This document shows, one piece after another, positions 35,628 to 45,025 of a DNA stretch of 64,000 nt. Origin of the DNA: Bradyrhizobium diazoefficiens (GTDB lineage Bacteria; Pseudomonadota; Alphaproteobacteria; Rhizobiales; Xanthobacteraceae); NCBI RefSeq assembly GCF_016616885.1, contig NZ_CP067102.1, positions 5,422,501 to 5,486,500 of the forward strand, written 5' to 3'. A program made the position numbers and the translations under genes. The number at the start of each line of letters is the position of its first letter. Position 1 is the stretch's first letter. The notes beneath the pieces are model-generated. The model ran no database searches. It saw nothing but the letters and a program-made list of their open reading frames with translations, and was not told the DNA's origin.

Positions 35628-37088
35628 CTAGTTCTTGGGCGGGAGACCCATCGCCGCGCGATAGGCCGCCAGTTGCTTCGCGCGGCCGAACTCGTCGGTC
35701 AGGCGATTCCATTCCTTTGCCACCGCGTCCAGCGCGGCCTGCGGCGTGGTCTGGCCGGCCAGTGCCTTGCCAAGCTCGATCTCCACAACCTCGGTGTAGG
35801 AGAAATAGCCGGGCAGACGCATGTCGAGCGCGACATTCTTGGCGTTGATCGAGTCCGCCTGAGCACCGAGATATTCCTTGGCTTCTTCCGGCGAGAAGTT
35901 CTTGCTCCACAGTTGCAGATTAGCGGTGTGCGATTTGCGATAAGGATTGACCCCGCTGCCGCCGGTGATCGCTGCCTGCCCCGACACTTCGGGGCTGGTC
36001 AGCGTCTTGACGAAGTCCCATGCCGCCTGCTGGTTCTTGCCGACCTTCGGCACTGCGATCTGCCATCCGCCAAATGCCATGAACGGTGTCGGCAACACGC
36101 TTTCGAATTTGTCCCACTTCTTGGACTTGGCGTTCCAGATCTCGTCCGATCCCGGCAGTATCGCAGAGCCGACCTTGCCCGAGATCTTCGACTGCTTGGG
36201 GTCGGCCGCGATCACACCGGTGTCGCCCCAACCGATCGATTCCGCCACCTGGCCGCCGGCCACCGCCGCGTTGACTTCGCCGAAGGAGAAGTTCAGCGCA
36301 TTGGGCGGCCCAAGCTTGGAAGCGCGAATGTATTCTTCCAATCCCTTCACCCAACCCGGATTGTTGATCTGGGCATCCATCGTTTCGGGGTCGAAGAACA
36401 TCGCGCCCGGATAGTTCGGGTTGTTGGTATAGGCAGCCGCGTGGCTGAAGAAGAACCAGAACTGCTGGCCGCCGCGACGGAAAGCTTCCGCCGTGCCCCA
36501 GAGGCCCTTGTCGGGGCGCTGGAAGAACTCCGCGATGTCGAGATACTTCTTCCAGGTCTTTGGCGGCGCCAGGTCATAGCCGTATTTGGCTTTGAAGGCG
36601 TCCTTCTCCTTGGGATCGCTGAACAGGTCGGTGCGATAGGTGTAGGTGTGAACGTCGCCGTCCATCGACTGCGAATAGATCTTGCCTTCCCACACCATCA
36701 GGCGCTCGCGATAGGCCGGCTCGACATCGTCCCAATCCTTGCCGGACTGCATCTCTTTCGGCATCTCGCTGAGATAGGAGACGAAGTCGGGCAGCCAGGC
36801 CGGCGCAAAGCTGACCAGATCGAACGTCGCGTCCGATCCCGTGAGCGATGTAACAATCTTCGGGTAGAGCTCCGACCACGGAAACTCGACCACATTGACT
36901 TTGCCGCAGGTCTTCTTGGTCCATTCGTCCGCGCCGAGCTTGAGCGCGGAAGCGATATACGGTCCGGTCTGCGATGCCACCGTCAGGGTGACACCGGAGT
37001 AATCCGGGCTGCAGGCAGCGTGCGCCTGGCCCACGGTGCAGGCCATCGCGAGCGAGGTAGTCAGCATCAGAAATGTCCGTCGCAACAT
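35628..37088 (-). CDS. Extracellular solute-binding protein, family 1
   Basis: A 486-residue periplasmic sugar-binding protein with a signal peptide (FLMLTTSLAMACTVGQAHA). The body is typical of large CUT1 binding proteins (VEFPWSELYPKIVTSLTGSDATFDLV, YTYRTDLFSDPKEKDAFKAKYGYDLAPPKTWKKYLDIAEFF in outline, GVNPYRKSHT). It is the fourth component of the importer with the two permeases and the ATPase. The ligand cannot be told from sequence; the operon suggests deoxyribose, a deoxynucleoside or a related sugar. Confidence 0.92.
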   Translation of the reverse strand: MLRRTFLMLTTSLAMACTVGQAHAACSPDYSGVTLTVASQTGPYIASALKLGADEWTKKTCGKVNVVEFPWSELYPKIVTSLTGSDATFDLVSFAPAWLPDFVSYLSEMPKEMQSGKDWDDVEPAYRERLMVWEGKIYSQSMDGDVHTYTYRTDLFSDPKEKDAFKAKYGYDLAPPKTWKKYLDIAEFFQRPDKGLWGTAEAFRRGGQQFWFFFSHAAAYTNNPNYPGAMFFDPETMDAQINNPGWVKGLEEYIRASKLGPPNALNFSFGEVNAAVAGGQVAESIGWGDTGVIAADPKQSKISGKVGSAILPGSDEIWNAKSKKWDKFESVLPTPFMAFGGWQIAVPKVGKNQQAAWDFVKTLTSPEVSGQAAITGGSGVNPYRKSHTANLQLWSKNFSPEEAKEYLGAQADSINAKNVALDMRLPGYFSYTEVVEIELGKALAGQTTPQAALDAVAKEWNRLTDEFGRAKQLAAYRAAMGLPPKN

Positions 37089-37116
37089 CGTCCAGTCCTC
37101 CCTACAAGTGCTTTTG

Positions 37117-38154
37117 CTATTTAATGGCCCCGAGCAGCAGGCCCGACCGCATCATCCGGCTGAGCAGACCTGCCATGATCATCATCGGAATGATGGCAAC
37201 GAGCGCCGCGGCCGAAATCGCCCACCATTCGTCGCCGCGCTGGCTGTTCTGTCCTGCCACCAGGATAGGCAGCGTCTGCCATCTGGAATTGGTCAGGAAC
37301 AGCGCGAACAGGAACTCGTTCCAGACGAAGGCGAGCGTGATCATGAACGTCGCCAGCAGTCCGTTCATCGACATTGGCACCACGATGCCGAGGAAGATGC
37401 GCCAGCTCGGCACGTTGTCGACCATCGCGGCTTCTTCGACCTCGATCGGGATGGCCTCGAAAAAGTCGCGCATCAGCCAGACCACGATTGGCAGCGAGAA
37501 CGCGACGTAGCACAGCGTCAGGCCGACATAGCTGTCGATGAGCTGGAAGCCGAGCCGGCCGATTTCGCTATAGAGGAGGTACAGCGCGAACGCCGCGACG
37601 ATCGGTGGAAACATGCGCTGGCTGACGAACCAGAACAGGATGTCCTCATTGCCGAGGATCGGCCCCGGCAGCGGCAGACGGTTGGCCAGGATTGCAGCGG
37701 CAAGCGCGATCGGGAACGCGAGCAGCAGCGCCTGCGCGCGGGTGAATCCGAGCGAATTGCTGAACAGCAGATAGCCGCCGAGCGCGAGCAGGAAGAAGAT
37801 CAGGCCGGCGCCAAAGCGCACCCTGAACTCGAACCGCACCAGCGCATAGGCCGCCATCGCGCCGACCGCGGTCGCGATCGCTGCCGCCGACAGTCCGACG
37901 ATCGTCGAGTTCAGGAAGGTCCGGAAGAACTCACCCCGGATCCCCTGGTAGAGATCGATGAACGGCTGCAGGGTCGGCGTGAAATCGACGAACGGAATAT
38001 AGGTCGGGCCGCCGACGACGCCCGGCGGGGTCTTGAACGCCGTCACCACTACCCAATAGAGCGGAAACACCGAGATCAGGCACCAGACGAGCACGCCGGC
38101 CGCGACCAGGCGGCGACTCCGGCTCGACAGTCCGGTAAGGCCCTGCCCGCTCAT
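37117..38154 (-). CDS. Sugar ABC transporter permease (MalG type)
   Basis: 345 residues with six expected membrane segments, beginning LVAAGVLVWCLISVFPLYWVVVTAFK. The EAA loop that contacts the ATPase reads EVEEAAMVDNVPSWRIFLGIVVPMS. ATG 38154 overlaps the stop of the first permease gene as ATGA, which fixes the start; a longer frame up to 38535 runs over the neighbouring gene and is not used. Confidence 0.92.
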   Translation of the reverse strand: MSGQGLTGLSSRSRRLVAAGVLVWCLISVFPLYWVVVTAFKTPPGVVGGPTYIPFVDFTPTLQPFIDLYQGIRGEFFRTFLNSTIVGLSAAAIATAVGAMAAYALVRFEFRVRFGAGLIFFLLALGGYLLFSNSLGFTRAQALLLAFPIALAAAILANRLPLPGPILGNEDILFWFVSQRMFPPIVAAFALYLLYSEIGRLGFQLIDSYVGLTLCYVAFSLPIVVWLMRDFFEAIPIEVEEAAMVDNVPSWRIFLGIVVPMSMNGLLATFMITLAFVWNEFLFALFLTNSRWQTLPILVAGQNSQRGDEWWAISAAALVAIIPMMIMAGLLSRMMRSGLLLGAIK

Positions 38155-39026
38155 CGGCGCTTCTCCAGATGCGGCCGCAGCAACGCCAGATAGGTCACGC
38201 CGATGATCGTGATCGCGATCAGGAACAGGAAGCTGAGCGCCGACGTGTAGCCCAGATTGAACTTCTTGAAACCTTCCTGATAGGCAAACAAGGTCAGGGT
38301 CTCGGTGTCGACCCCCGGTCCACCGCCCGTCATCACGAACACGGTGTCCATGATCTTGTAGCTCTCGATCAGGCGGATGAAGACGACCGCGGCGGAGATC
38401 GGCAGCATCATCGGAAAGGTGATGCCCCAGAACTGCTGCCAGGCGCTGGCGTTCTCGAGCTCGGCCGCCTCGTAGACATCTTCGGGAAGCGTTTGCAGGC
38501 CGGCCAGCATCATCAGGATGACGAACGGGGTCCACTGCCAGATCTCAACCGCGACGATGCAGGCGAGCGCCCAACGCCCGTTGGTGAGGAACGGCAGGTT
38601 CGCCAGTCCGAACATGGACAGGAACTGATTGAGCGGACCCATGGTCGGATTGAAGATCATGCGAGCAACAAGCGCGACGGCGACCGGAGCCAGCAGCATG
38701 GGCAACAGCAAGGCCACGCGAAACAGCCGTTCGCCCGGAACGCGCGCGTTCAGCGCGAGCGCAACGCCAAACCCGATCACGTATTGCAACCCAACGGCGA
38801 TGAACGCGATCAGCGTCGTCGTGAAGATCGCATTCCAGAAGCGCGGCTCTTGCAAGAGCGAAGCATAATTTCCGAACCACACGACGCGCGGCGGGATCGG
38901 CGGAATCAGGCGATAGCTGAGGAAACTCGTGGTGAACGAATAGATCAGCGGAAAGATCGAGATCGCCAGCACGACGAGCACCGCCGGCCAGATGAAGACA
39001 TGCTTGATCGGATCATTCCGCATCAT
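38151..39026 (-). CDS. Sugar ABC transporter permease (MalF type)
   Basis: 291 residues, six membrane segments (FIWPAVLVVLAISIFPLIYSF first) and the EAA motif DVYEAAELENASAWQQFWGITFPMM. It pairs with the MalG-type permease just downstream. ATG 39026 overlaps the kinase stop by four bases, so kinase, both permeases and the mutarotase gene form a translationally coupled run. Confidence 0.93.
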   Translation of the reverse strand: MMRNDPIKHVFIWPAVLVVLAISIFPLIYSFTTSFLSYRLIPPIPPRVVWFGNYASLLQEPRFWNAIFTTTLIAFIAVGLQYVIGFGVALALNARVPGERLFRVALLLPMLLAPVAVALVARMIFNPTMGPLNQFLSMFGLANLPFLTNGRWALACIVAVEIWQWTPFVILMMLAGLQTLPEDVYEAAELENASAWQQFWGITFPMMLPISAAVVFIRLIESYKIMDTVFVMTGGGPGVDTETLTLFAYQEGFKKFNLGYTSALSFLFLIAITIIGVTYLALLRPHLEKRR

Positions 39027-39958
39027 GAGCAGGTCATTTCCTTCAACAGAGCTTCAATCTCGGCGCGCCGCGGCATGGCGGGCGCAGTCCCCGCGCGCGT
39101 CACGGAAATCCCCGCGGTGGCCGAACCGAAGCGCGCCGCTTCCAGTGGATCAGCGCCGTCCGCAAGCGCGGCCGCGAAGCCGCCGACGAAGGCATCGCCC
39201 GCGCCCGCGGTTTCGACCACCTTACCGGCGGCGAACGGCGGCACGTGGAGCGAGCGATCCCGCCCGTGAAACAGCGCCCCGCGTTCGCCGAGCGTGATCA
39301 GCGCGGTACCCGCTCCCTTGGCCAGCAACGCGTCTCCGGCGCGGCGGGCACCGGCAAGATCGCTCACCGCGATCCCCGTCAGCGCTTCCGCCTCGGTCTC
39401 GTTGGGAACGACATAGTCGCACAAGGCAAACAGGCTGTCGTCGAATGCGCCCGCGGGTGCCGGGTTGAACACGGTGATGCTGCCCGCAGCGCGCGCGATC
39501 TCGAGCCCGCGCTGCGCGGCCGCGACCGGTTGTTCGAGCTGGGTCACGAAGACGCGGCTGGTACGGATCGCATCCGCCGCCGCGTCGACGTCGGCCGGGC
39601 TCAGGCCGTCGGCTGCTCCGCTCACCACGATGATGGCGTTGTCGCCGCGTGTCTCGTGGACGTAGATGAAGGCGGCGCCAGTCGGCGCCTCCGCAGTCCT
39701 GGCGACGCGCGGCCGGATTCCCTCGACTTCCCACGTCTTGATGGCAAGATCACCGAAAGCGTCACGGCCAATCCGAGAGATGAACGTCACGTCCGCGCCC
39801 GCGCGCGCAGCCGCCACGGCCTGGTTCGATCCCTTGCCGCCTGGCCCCATGGCAAATCCCGAGCCTGCGATCGTTTCACCGATCGCAGGCATGTTGCCGG
39901 CCCGGAAGGCCAGATCGACGACGAAGATGCCGAGCACTGCGACGCCAGTCTTGCTCAT
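39023..39958 (-). CDS. PfkB-family sugar kinase (ribokinase/deoxyribokinase-like)
   Basis: A carbohydrate kinase of about 311 residues. It shows the PfkB entry motif GPGGKGSNQAVAAARAGADV and the C-terminal ETAGAGDAFVGGFAAAL with the anion hole and catalytic Asp. NPAPAG and PNETEAEALTG match ribokinases. Beside a deoxyribose-phosphate aldolase the natural reaction would be phosphorylation of deoxyribose at O5 (inferred). GGAGAG lies eight bases before ATG 39958; a GTG at 39967 overlaps the upstream stop and is the alternative. Confidence 0.88.
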   Translation of the reverse strand: MSKTGVAVLGIFVVDLAFRAGNMPAIGETIAGSGFAMGPGGKGSNQAVAAARAGADVTFISRIGRDAFGDLAIKTWEVEGIRPRVARTAEAPTGAAFIYVHETRGDNAIIVVSGAADGLSPADVDAAADAIRTSRVFVTQLEQPVAAAQRGLEIARAAGSITVFNPAPAGAFDDSLFALCDYVVPNETEAEALTGIAVSDLAGARRAGDALLAKGAGTALITLGERGALFHGRDRSLHVPPFAAGKVVETAGAGDAFVGGFAAALADGADPLEAARFGSATAGISVTRAGTAPAMPRRAEIEALLKEMTCS

Positions 39959-39963
39959 GGTCG

Positions 39964-40419
39964 TCACTCTCCGTCCGGCGCGATGACGCCCTTGGAGAAC
40001 AGGAAGCAGCCGTAGAAGCGCCGCTCACCGGTGGCGATCACGCAGTAGGCCGTCTTGGCCTTTTCATAGAAGGCATGGCGCTCGACCCCGACCAGCGGCC
40101 AGGAGCGTCCCTCGGCGCGGTCGATCGCGGCCTGCACCTCGCGCTGCACTGGCGGCACCTCCTGGGGCTGGCCGACGATCTCCATGCGGATCGCGGCATC
40201 GTCGACGAAAGTATCGAGCGGCAGCACCGAGAGGATGGCTTCGATCGCCTTTGCCGTGCTGACGTTGTCGATGCGAAGCAGCTCGCCGAACACGGTCTGG
40301 CGCGCGATGGAGTCGGCAGGAAAATTGGTGTCGCACACCACGAGGCGATCTCCGTGCCCCATTGCGCGCAAGGCATAGAGCACGTCGGCGTTGAGCAGTG
40401 GATTGATGCCCTTGAGCAT
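39964..40419 (-). CDS. RbsD/FucU-family sugar mutarotase
   Basis: 151 residues. MLKGINPLLNADVLYALRAMGHGDRLVVCDTNFPADS is the family signature with the catalytic His, and the C-terminal YCVIATGERRFYGCFLFSKGV matches FucU-type members. It would interconvert ring forms of the incoming sugar for the kinase. GGAGGAA seven bases before ATG 40419 fixes the start. The stop overlaps the start region of the kinase gene. Confidence 0.92.
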   Translation of the reverse strand: MLKGINPLLNADVLYALRAMGHGDRLVVCDTNFPADSIARQTVFGELLRIDNVSTAKAIEAILSVLPLDTFVDDAAIRMEIVGQPQEVPPVQREVQAAIDRAEGRSWPLVGVERHAFYEKAKTAYCVIATGERRFYGCFLFSKGVIAPDGE

Positions 40420-40500
40420 GTTGCGTTCCTCCCTCGTCTTCAAAATCGCCCGAACTCTGATGGTTCGGATGCCAACCAGTATCACCGCAAGGTGACGTCT

Positions 40501-42888
40501 TTAGTCCCCGTAGGGAATCCAGATGTTCTTCACCTGCACCGCATGGCGGAGCAGGATCGGACCTTCGCTCGCCGCCCGATCGTACCAATCGAGCGCCAGC
40601 CCGTGGTCGACCAGCGTGCGCTTGAGGTTGCCGACCGACAGCCGCTCCGCGGCCATCGAGGCCTCCTGCGAGCCGAACACCCAGAGCGCGTCGACGTCGT
40701 CATGCTCGGCAAGGACCTTTGCCAGCGCATCGCGCTCGCCGGTGACGATATTGACGACGCCTGCCGGCACGTCCGATGTCTCCAGTACCTGGTAGAAATC
40801 GGCCGCCGCAAGCGGATGCCGCTCGCTCGGGACGGCGACGACACGGTTGCCCATCGCAATCAACGGCGCCACCAGGCTGATGAGGCCCAGCAACGGGGCT
40901 TCGTCCGGACAGGCCACCCCGACCACGCCGATCGGCTCGTGCATGGCAAGCGCCACGCCGCGCAACGGAGGCGCATGGATCGTCCCCTCGTATTTGTCGG
41001 CCCAGGCCCCATAGCTGAACAGCCGCTCGATACTCGCCTCGACCTCTACGCGCGCCTTTGCGGACGAAACGCCGGTCATGTCACCGATGCGCCGGGCGAA
41101 CTCGTCGCCGCGCGCGGACAGATTCTCGGCAAGATAATAGAGGATTTGGGCGCGATTATGCGTCGTCGCCCGCGCCCACCCCTCGGCCGAGCGCGCGGCG
41201 GCCACCGCGTTACGGATATCCTTGCGATTGCCTTCACCGGCTTCGCCGAGGTGGCGTCCCTTCGGCGACAGCACCGCGCGCGAATAATTTCCGTCGGGCC
41301 GGACCTGCTTGCCGCCGATGAACAGTTTTGCGGTCCGGTCGATCGGCGGCGTGCCAAACCCGGCACTCTCGGCATAGACTGCTGGGAGTGGCGGCAGCTT
41401 GGCTCGCGCTTTCCGCCCGCTCCATGCCTTCGGCTTGAGATATTCGGTGACGCCTTCCCGGCCGCCCTCGCGACCGAAGCCGGACTCGCGATAGCCGCCG
41501 AAGCCGACGCTGGCATCAAACAAATTGGTCGCATTGACCCAGACCACGCCGGCCTGAAGCTTCGGCGCGATATCGAGCGCCAGGCCGATGGTCTCGCTCC
41601 ACACGCTGGCAGCAAGACCATAGCGCGTGTTGTTGGCGAGCATCACCGCCTCGTCCGGCGTACGGAACGTCATCGCGACCAGCACCGGGCCGAAGATCTC
41701 CTCGATCGCCACGGTCGATGACGGATGCACGTTCCAGAGCAAGGTCGGGGGATAGAAGCAACCCTCCGCAGGGATCGCCCCCGATGCCTGATACTTCTCG
41801 GCGCCCTCCTTCACTCCCGTTTCGACCAGCGCCTTGATTCGCTCGAGCTGCACCGGTGCGACCACCGCGCCCATGTCGATCGCCTTGTCGAGCGGCGGAC
41901 CCACGCGCAGCGTCTCCATGCGGCGGATCAGGCGCTTGCGGAAGGTCTCTGCGATCCCTTCCTGCAACAGCAGCCGCGATCCGGCGCAGCAGACCTGGCC
42001 CTGGTTGAACCAGATCGCATCGACCACGCCTTCCACGGCGCCGTCGATGTCGGCGTCGTCGAACACGATGAACGGGGATTTGCCACCGAGCTCGAGCGTC
42101 AGCGACTTGCCGCTCCCAGCGGTCGACTGACGGATCAACCGCCCGACCTCGGTCGACCCCGTGAAGGCGATCTTGTCGACACCGGGATTTTCGACCAGCA
42201 ACGCGCCGGTCGCACCATCACCGGTCACCACATTCAAGACGCCGGGCGGCAGGCCGGCTTCCGCCGCGAGTTCAGCGAACAGCAGCGCGGTGAGTGACGT
42301 GAACTCCGCCGGTTTCAGCACCACGGTGTTGCCGGTCGCCAGCGCGGGCGCGATCTTCCAGGCCAGCATCAGCAGCGGAAAGTTCCAGGGGATGATCTGG
42401 CCGATCACACCGACCGGATCGTGGTCGGCGAATTCGCGCTCCTGCAATTGCGCCCAGCCCGCGTGATACAGGAAGTGGCGTGCCGCGAGTGGCACGTCGA
42501 GATCGCGGGTTTCCCTGATCGGCTTGCCATTGTCGATCGCTTCCAGCACCGCGAACAGACGAGCATGACGCTGCAGCATACGTGCCAGCGCATAGAGATG
42601 ACGGGCACGACCATGACCACCGAGCTTTGCCCAGGACGACTGCGCCGATCGCGCGGCGCCGACGGCGGCCCCGACATCCGCGGCGATGCCTTGCGCAATC
42701 TTGGCCAGCGTCTTGCCGGTGGCCGGCTCGATCGTCGTCAGATGCTTGCCCGAAGCCGGCGCGACGAATTTGCCGGCAATGAGATGCCCAAACGTCGCGT
42801 CGTGCCGCTTCAGCCAGGCGCGCGCCTCGCCGTCCGCCTCGGGGGCGGGACCATAATCCATGGTCTCGTAGTAGTGTGCGATACTCAT
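40501..42888 (-). CDS. Two-domain aldehyde dehydrogenase
   Basis: 795 residues. The first ~485 form a complete NAD(P)-dependent aldehyde dehydrogenase: PWNFPLLMLAWKIAPAL, FTGSTEVGRLI, ELGGKSPFIVFDDADID and the catalytic Cys300 in FNQGQVCCAGSR. Residues ~500-795 are a second, shorter aldehyde-dehydrogenase-like domain (IGVVGVACPDEAPLLGLISLVAPLIAMGN) without a recognisable catalytic Cys. Next to the aldolase it probably oxidises the acetaldehyde released from deoxyribose-5-phosphate. The second domain may be structural. Start ATG 42888 lies two bases from the aldolase stop. Confidence 0.92.
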   Translation of the reverse strand: MSIAHYYETMDYGPAPEADGEARAWLKRHDATFGHLIAGKFVAPASGKHLTTIEPATGKTLAKIAQGIAADVGAAVGAARSAQSSWAKLGGHGRARHLYALARMLQRHARLFAVLEAIDNGKPIRETRDLDVPLAARHFLYHAGWAQLQEREFADHDPVGVIGQIIPWNFPLLMLAWKIAPALATGNTVVLKPAEFTSLTALLFAELAAEAGLPPGVLNVVTGDGATGALLVENPGVDKIAFTGSTEVGRLIRQSTAGSGKSLTLELGGKSPFIVFDDADIDGAVEGVVDAIWFNQGQVCCAGSRLLLQEGIAETFRKRLIRRMETLRVGPPLDKAIDMGAVVAPVQLERIKALVETGVKEGAEKYQASGAIPAEGCFYPPTLLWNVHPSSTVAIEEIFGPVLVAMTFRTPDEAVMLANNTRYGLAASVWSETIGLALDIAPKLQAGVVWVNATNLFDASVGFGGYRESGFGREGGREGVTEYLKPKAWSGRKARAKLPPLPAVYAESAGFGTPPIDRTAKLFIGGKQVRPDGNYSRAVLSPKGRHLGEAGEGNRKDIRNAVAAARSAEGWARATTHNRAQILYYLAENLSARGDEFARRIGDMTGVSSAKARVEVEASIERLFSYGAWADKYEGTIHAPPLRGVALAMHEPIGVVGVACPDEAPLLGLISLVAPLIAMGNRVVAVPSERHPLAAADFYQVLETSDVPAGVVNIVTGERDALAKVLAEHDDVDALWVFGSQEASMAAERLSVGNLKRTLVDHGLALDWYDRAASEGPILLRHAVQVKNIWIPYGD

Positions 42889-42890
42889 GC

Positions 42891-43919
42891 TCAGCCCACG
42901 GGATGACGGTTGAAGGCCGAGTAGCGGCCGGTGACGTGATGTTCAAGCTGACGCTCGATATCGGCGAGCAGGCTCGAGGCGCCGACCCGGAACAGATCCG
43001 GCTCGAGCCAATCGCGCCCCAGTTCCTCCTTCATCAGGAACTGGTAGTTGAGCACATCCTTCGCCGTCGAAATTCCGCCGGCCGGCTTGAAGCCGATCTT
43101 GAAGCCGGTGCGCTCCTCATAGATCCTGATCATGCGCAGCATCGCCAGCGTCACCGGCAGCGTGGCATTGACGCCTTCCTTGCCGGTGGAGGTCTTGATG
43201 AAGTCAGCACCGGCCATCATGCAGACCATCGAGGCCTTGGCGACGTTGCGCAGTGTCTTGAGGTCACCGGTTGCCAGGATCGTCTTCAGATGCGCATCAC
43301 CGCAGGCCGTGCGGAAATCCCGGACCTCGGCGTAAAGAGCGCGCCAGTCTCCGGTCAACACATGCTCACGTGTGATGACGATGTCGATCTCCCGCGCACC
43401 GTCCCTGACGGACGCCTCGATCTCCTTGAGTTTCAGATCGTGCGGCACGAGACCCGCAGGAAATCCGGTCGAGACGGCAGCGACCGGAATGTCATGGCCA
43501 TCGAGCGCTTCGACCGCGGTTGCGACGAAGCGGTGATAGACGCAGATCGCGCCCGTGTGTAGCCCGCGTCCGGCAAAGCCGAGTGCCTCGAGGAGGTCGC
43601 GTCGCAACGGCGCCCTCGCCTTGGCGCAGAGGCGCTTCACCCGCTCGGCTGTATCGTCGCCATTGAGCGTCGTCAGGTCGATGCAGCTGATCGCCTTGAG
43701 CAACCACGCCGCCTGCGCGTCCTTCTTGACGGTACGTCGGCCCGGCAGACTCGCAACGCGGCGCTCGGCGGCGGACAGATTAATCCTGATCTCATCGACC
43801 CAGTCCATCTCGAGCGCGCGGCCGCTATTGCGCGCGATCGGATGCGGATGATTGTGATCCCGCGCATGTGGCTGCGCCGACGCCGCGGATGGATTTGATA
43901 TCAAGACGCCCTGCGCCAT
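42891..43919 (-). CDS. deoC: Deoxyribose-phosphate aldolase
   Basis: 342 residues. It splits 2-deoxyribose-5-phosphate into glyceraldehyde-3-phosphate and acetaldehyde. The Schiff-base Lys242 is in GADFIKTSTGK. Other family marks are ISCIDLTTLNGDDT, VAAVSTGFPAG, EIDIVITREHVL and KIGFKPAGGIST. The N-terminus is ~70 residues longer than E. coli DeoC, as in animal and some alphaproteobacterial forms. I use ATG 43919; the frame continues to 44102 through what looks like leader DNA. First gene of the operon. Confidence 0.92.
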   Translation of the reverse strand: MAQGVLISNPSAASAQPHARDHNHPHPIARNSGRALEMDWVDEIRINLSAAERRVASLPGRRTVKKDAQAAWLLKAISCIDLTTLNGDDTAERVKRLCAKARAPLRRDLLEALGFAGRGLHTGAICVYHRFVATAVEALDGHDIPVAAVSTGFPAGLVPHDLKLKEIEASVRDGAREIDIVITREHVLTGDWRALYAEVRDFRTACGDAHLKTILATGDLKTLRNVAKASMVCMMAGADFIKTSTGKEGVNATLPVTLAMLRMIRIYEERTGFKIGFKPAGGISTAKDVLNYQFLMKEELGRDWLEPDLFRVGASSLLADIERQLEHHVTGRYSAFNRHPVG

Positions 43920-44066
43920 CAGTACGCCGCGCGCGACACTAGCGAATCGGCTGAAACGGCAGATAGACTGAATGTGCCGATTGCAACATGCGATCCTCCC
44001 ATCCCTTGCCCGCTGGAGCTTCTGCTGGCTGCCTTGCGGACCAGCGAAACGCCCTTCGGGCCAGAT

Positions 44067-44082
44067 GTTATTATTGTAACAG
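44067..44082. promoter_or_regulatory. DeoR-type operator candidate in the deoC/regulator divergent region
   Basis: TGTTATTATTGTAACA is an interrupted palindrome with arms TGTTA and TAACA and a six-base centre, the same arms and spacing as the E. coli DeoR site TGTTAGAATTCTAACA (from memory). It lies between deoC and the DeoR-family gene. ATTGTAA recurs at 44107-44113 and ATTGTCAA at 44118-44125, 33 and 44 bases on from the ATTGTAA at 44074, spacing that fits helical phasing. Confidence 0.65.
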
Positions 44083-44150
44083 ATTGACGTTGCTAAACTC
44101 ACATCATTGTAAGATCATTGTCAACCGGATAAGCAAGCTCGGTGACGAAA

Positions 44151-44945
44151 ATGACTGAAACACCGACCGCACGCGCCAGCGAGACCCGCGTCCAGCGGCT
44201 GCAACGGCTGCGCCGCGCCGTCGAGACGAGCGGCGCACTGCATCTGAAGGACGCCGCAGAGTTGCTGAAGGTGTCGGAGATGACCGTTAGGCGCGACCTT
44301 GCCGGGCCCGAGGTGGCGCTCGCCCTGCTTGGCGGCTACGTCGTCAACGCGGCGTCGCCGACCGGGTTCAAGTACACATTCGAGCAGGAAATCGACCAGC
44401 ATACGCAGGACAAGCGCCTCGCCTGCCGATCCGCAGCCGCCTCGATCAAGGAAGGTGACACCATCTTCATCGACTGCGGCACCACGATGCAATCGCTGGC
44501 GGATTGCCTGCCCGAGGACATGCCTCTCTCGGTGATCTGCTATTCGCTGAACGTCGCCTCGATCGTCACCCACCGTCCGGCGACGCAGGTGATGCTAATG
44601 GGCGGGCTCTACCATCCGTCGTCGCAGTCGTTCTCGTCAGATGACGGCCTGACCTATCTGCGGCGGCTCGGGGTCAACAAGGCTTTCATCTCGGCCGGCG
44701 GCTTGCACTGGACCCGCGGCGCGAGCTGCTCGAATTTTCACGAGGTCGCCGTCAAGCAGGCCGTCATCGCGACCGCGATGGAGAGCATCCTCGTGGTCGA
44801 CGCCAGCAAGCTCGGCAGCCTCAAGCCGGCATCCTTCTCCGACGTCAGCTCGTTCTCACGGATCATCGTCGGTGGCTCGGTGTCGGCAGACACGCGCAAG
44901 CACTTCCGCGGCGTTCCGGTCGAATACGTGACCAGCTCAACCTGA
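44151..44945 (+). CDS. DeoR-family transcriptional repressor
   Basis: About 264 residues. The N-terminal winged helix reads QRLQRLRRAVETSGALHLKDAAELLKVSEMTVRRDLAG in outline, the DeoR helix-turn-helix. The C-terminal sugar-phosphate sensor shows IKEGDTIFIDCGTTMQSLADCLP, LMGGLYHPSSQSF and ILVVDASKLG. The likely effector is deoxyribose-5-phosphate, by analogy with E. coli DeoR. It is divergent from the deoC operon across an operator-like palindrome. ATG 44151 has GGTGA six bases upstream; GTG 44142 is possible. Confidence 0.9.
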   Translation: MTETPTARASETRVQRLQRLRRAVETSGALHLKDAAELLKVSEMTVRRDLAGPEVALALLGGYVVNAASPTGFKYTFEQEIDQHTQDKRLACRSAAASIKEGDTIFIDCGTTMQSLADCLPEDMPLSVICYSLNVASIVTHRPATQVMLMGGLYHPSSQSFSSDDGLTYLRRLGVNKAFISAGGLHWTRGASCSNFHEVAVKQAVIATAMESILVVDASKLGSLKPASFSDVSSFSRIIVGGSVSADTRKHFRGVPVEYVTSST

Positions 44946-44976
44946 TCCGGACCGGGCCGGTTCGCCCGGATCAGGT
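44940..44976. terminator. Hairpin at the 3' end of the regulator gene
   Basis: acctgatccgg (44940-44950) pairs perfectly with 44966-44976 over a 15-base GC-rich loop that can fold further. The regulator's stop codon is within the left arm. It lies between converging genes, so it may serve both; no T-run is present. Confidence 0.65.
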
Positions 44977-45025
44977 CTGCTGAACGATGCGCGATCCCTT
45001 AGGACCCCGCATCGGTATCATATGT

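Noticed and set aside
40075..41721. A rightward 548-codon frame across the mutarotase and aldehyde dehydrogenase genes
   Set aside because: Antisense to two well-supported genes; His/Arg/Asp-rich composition typical of shadow frames.
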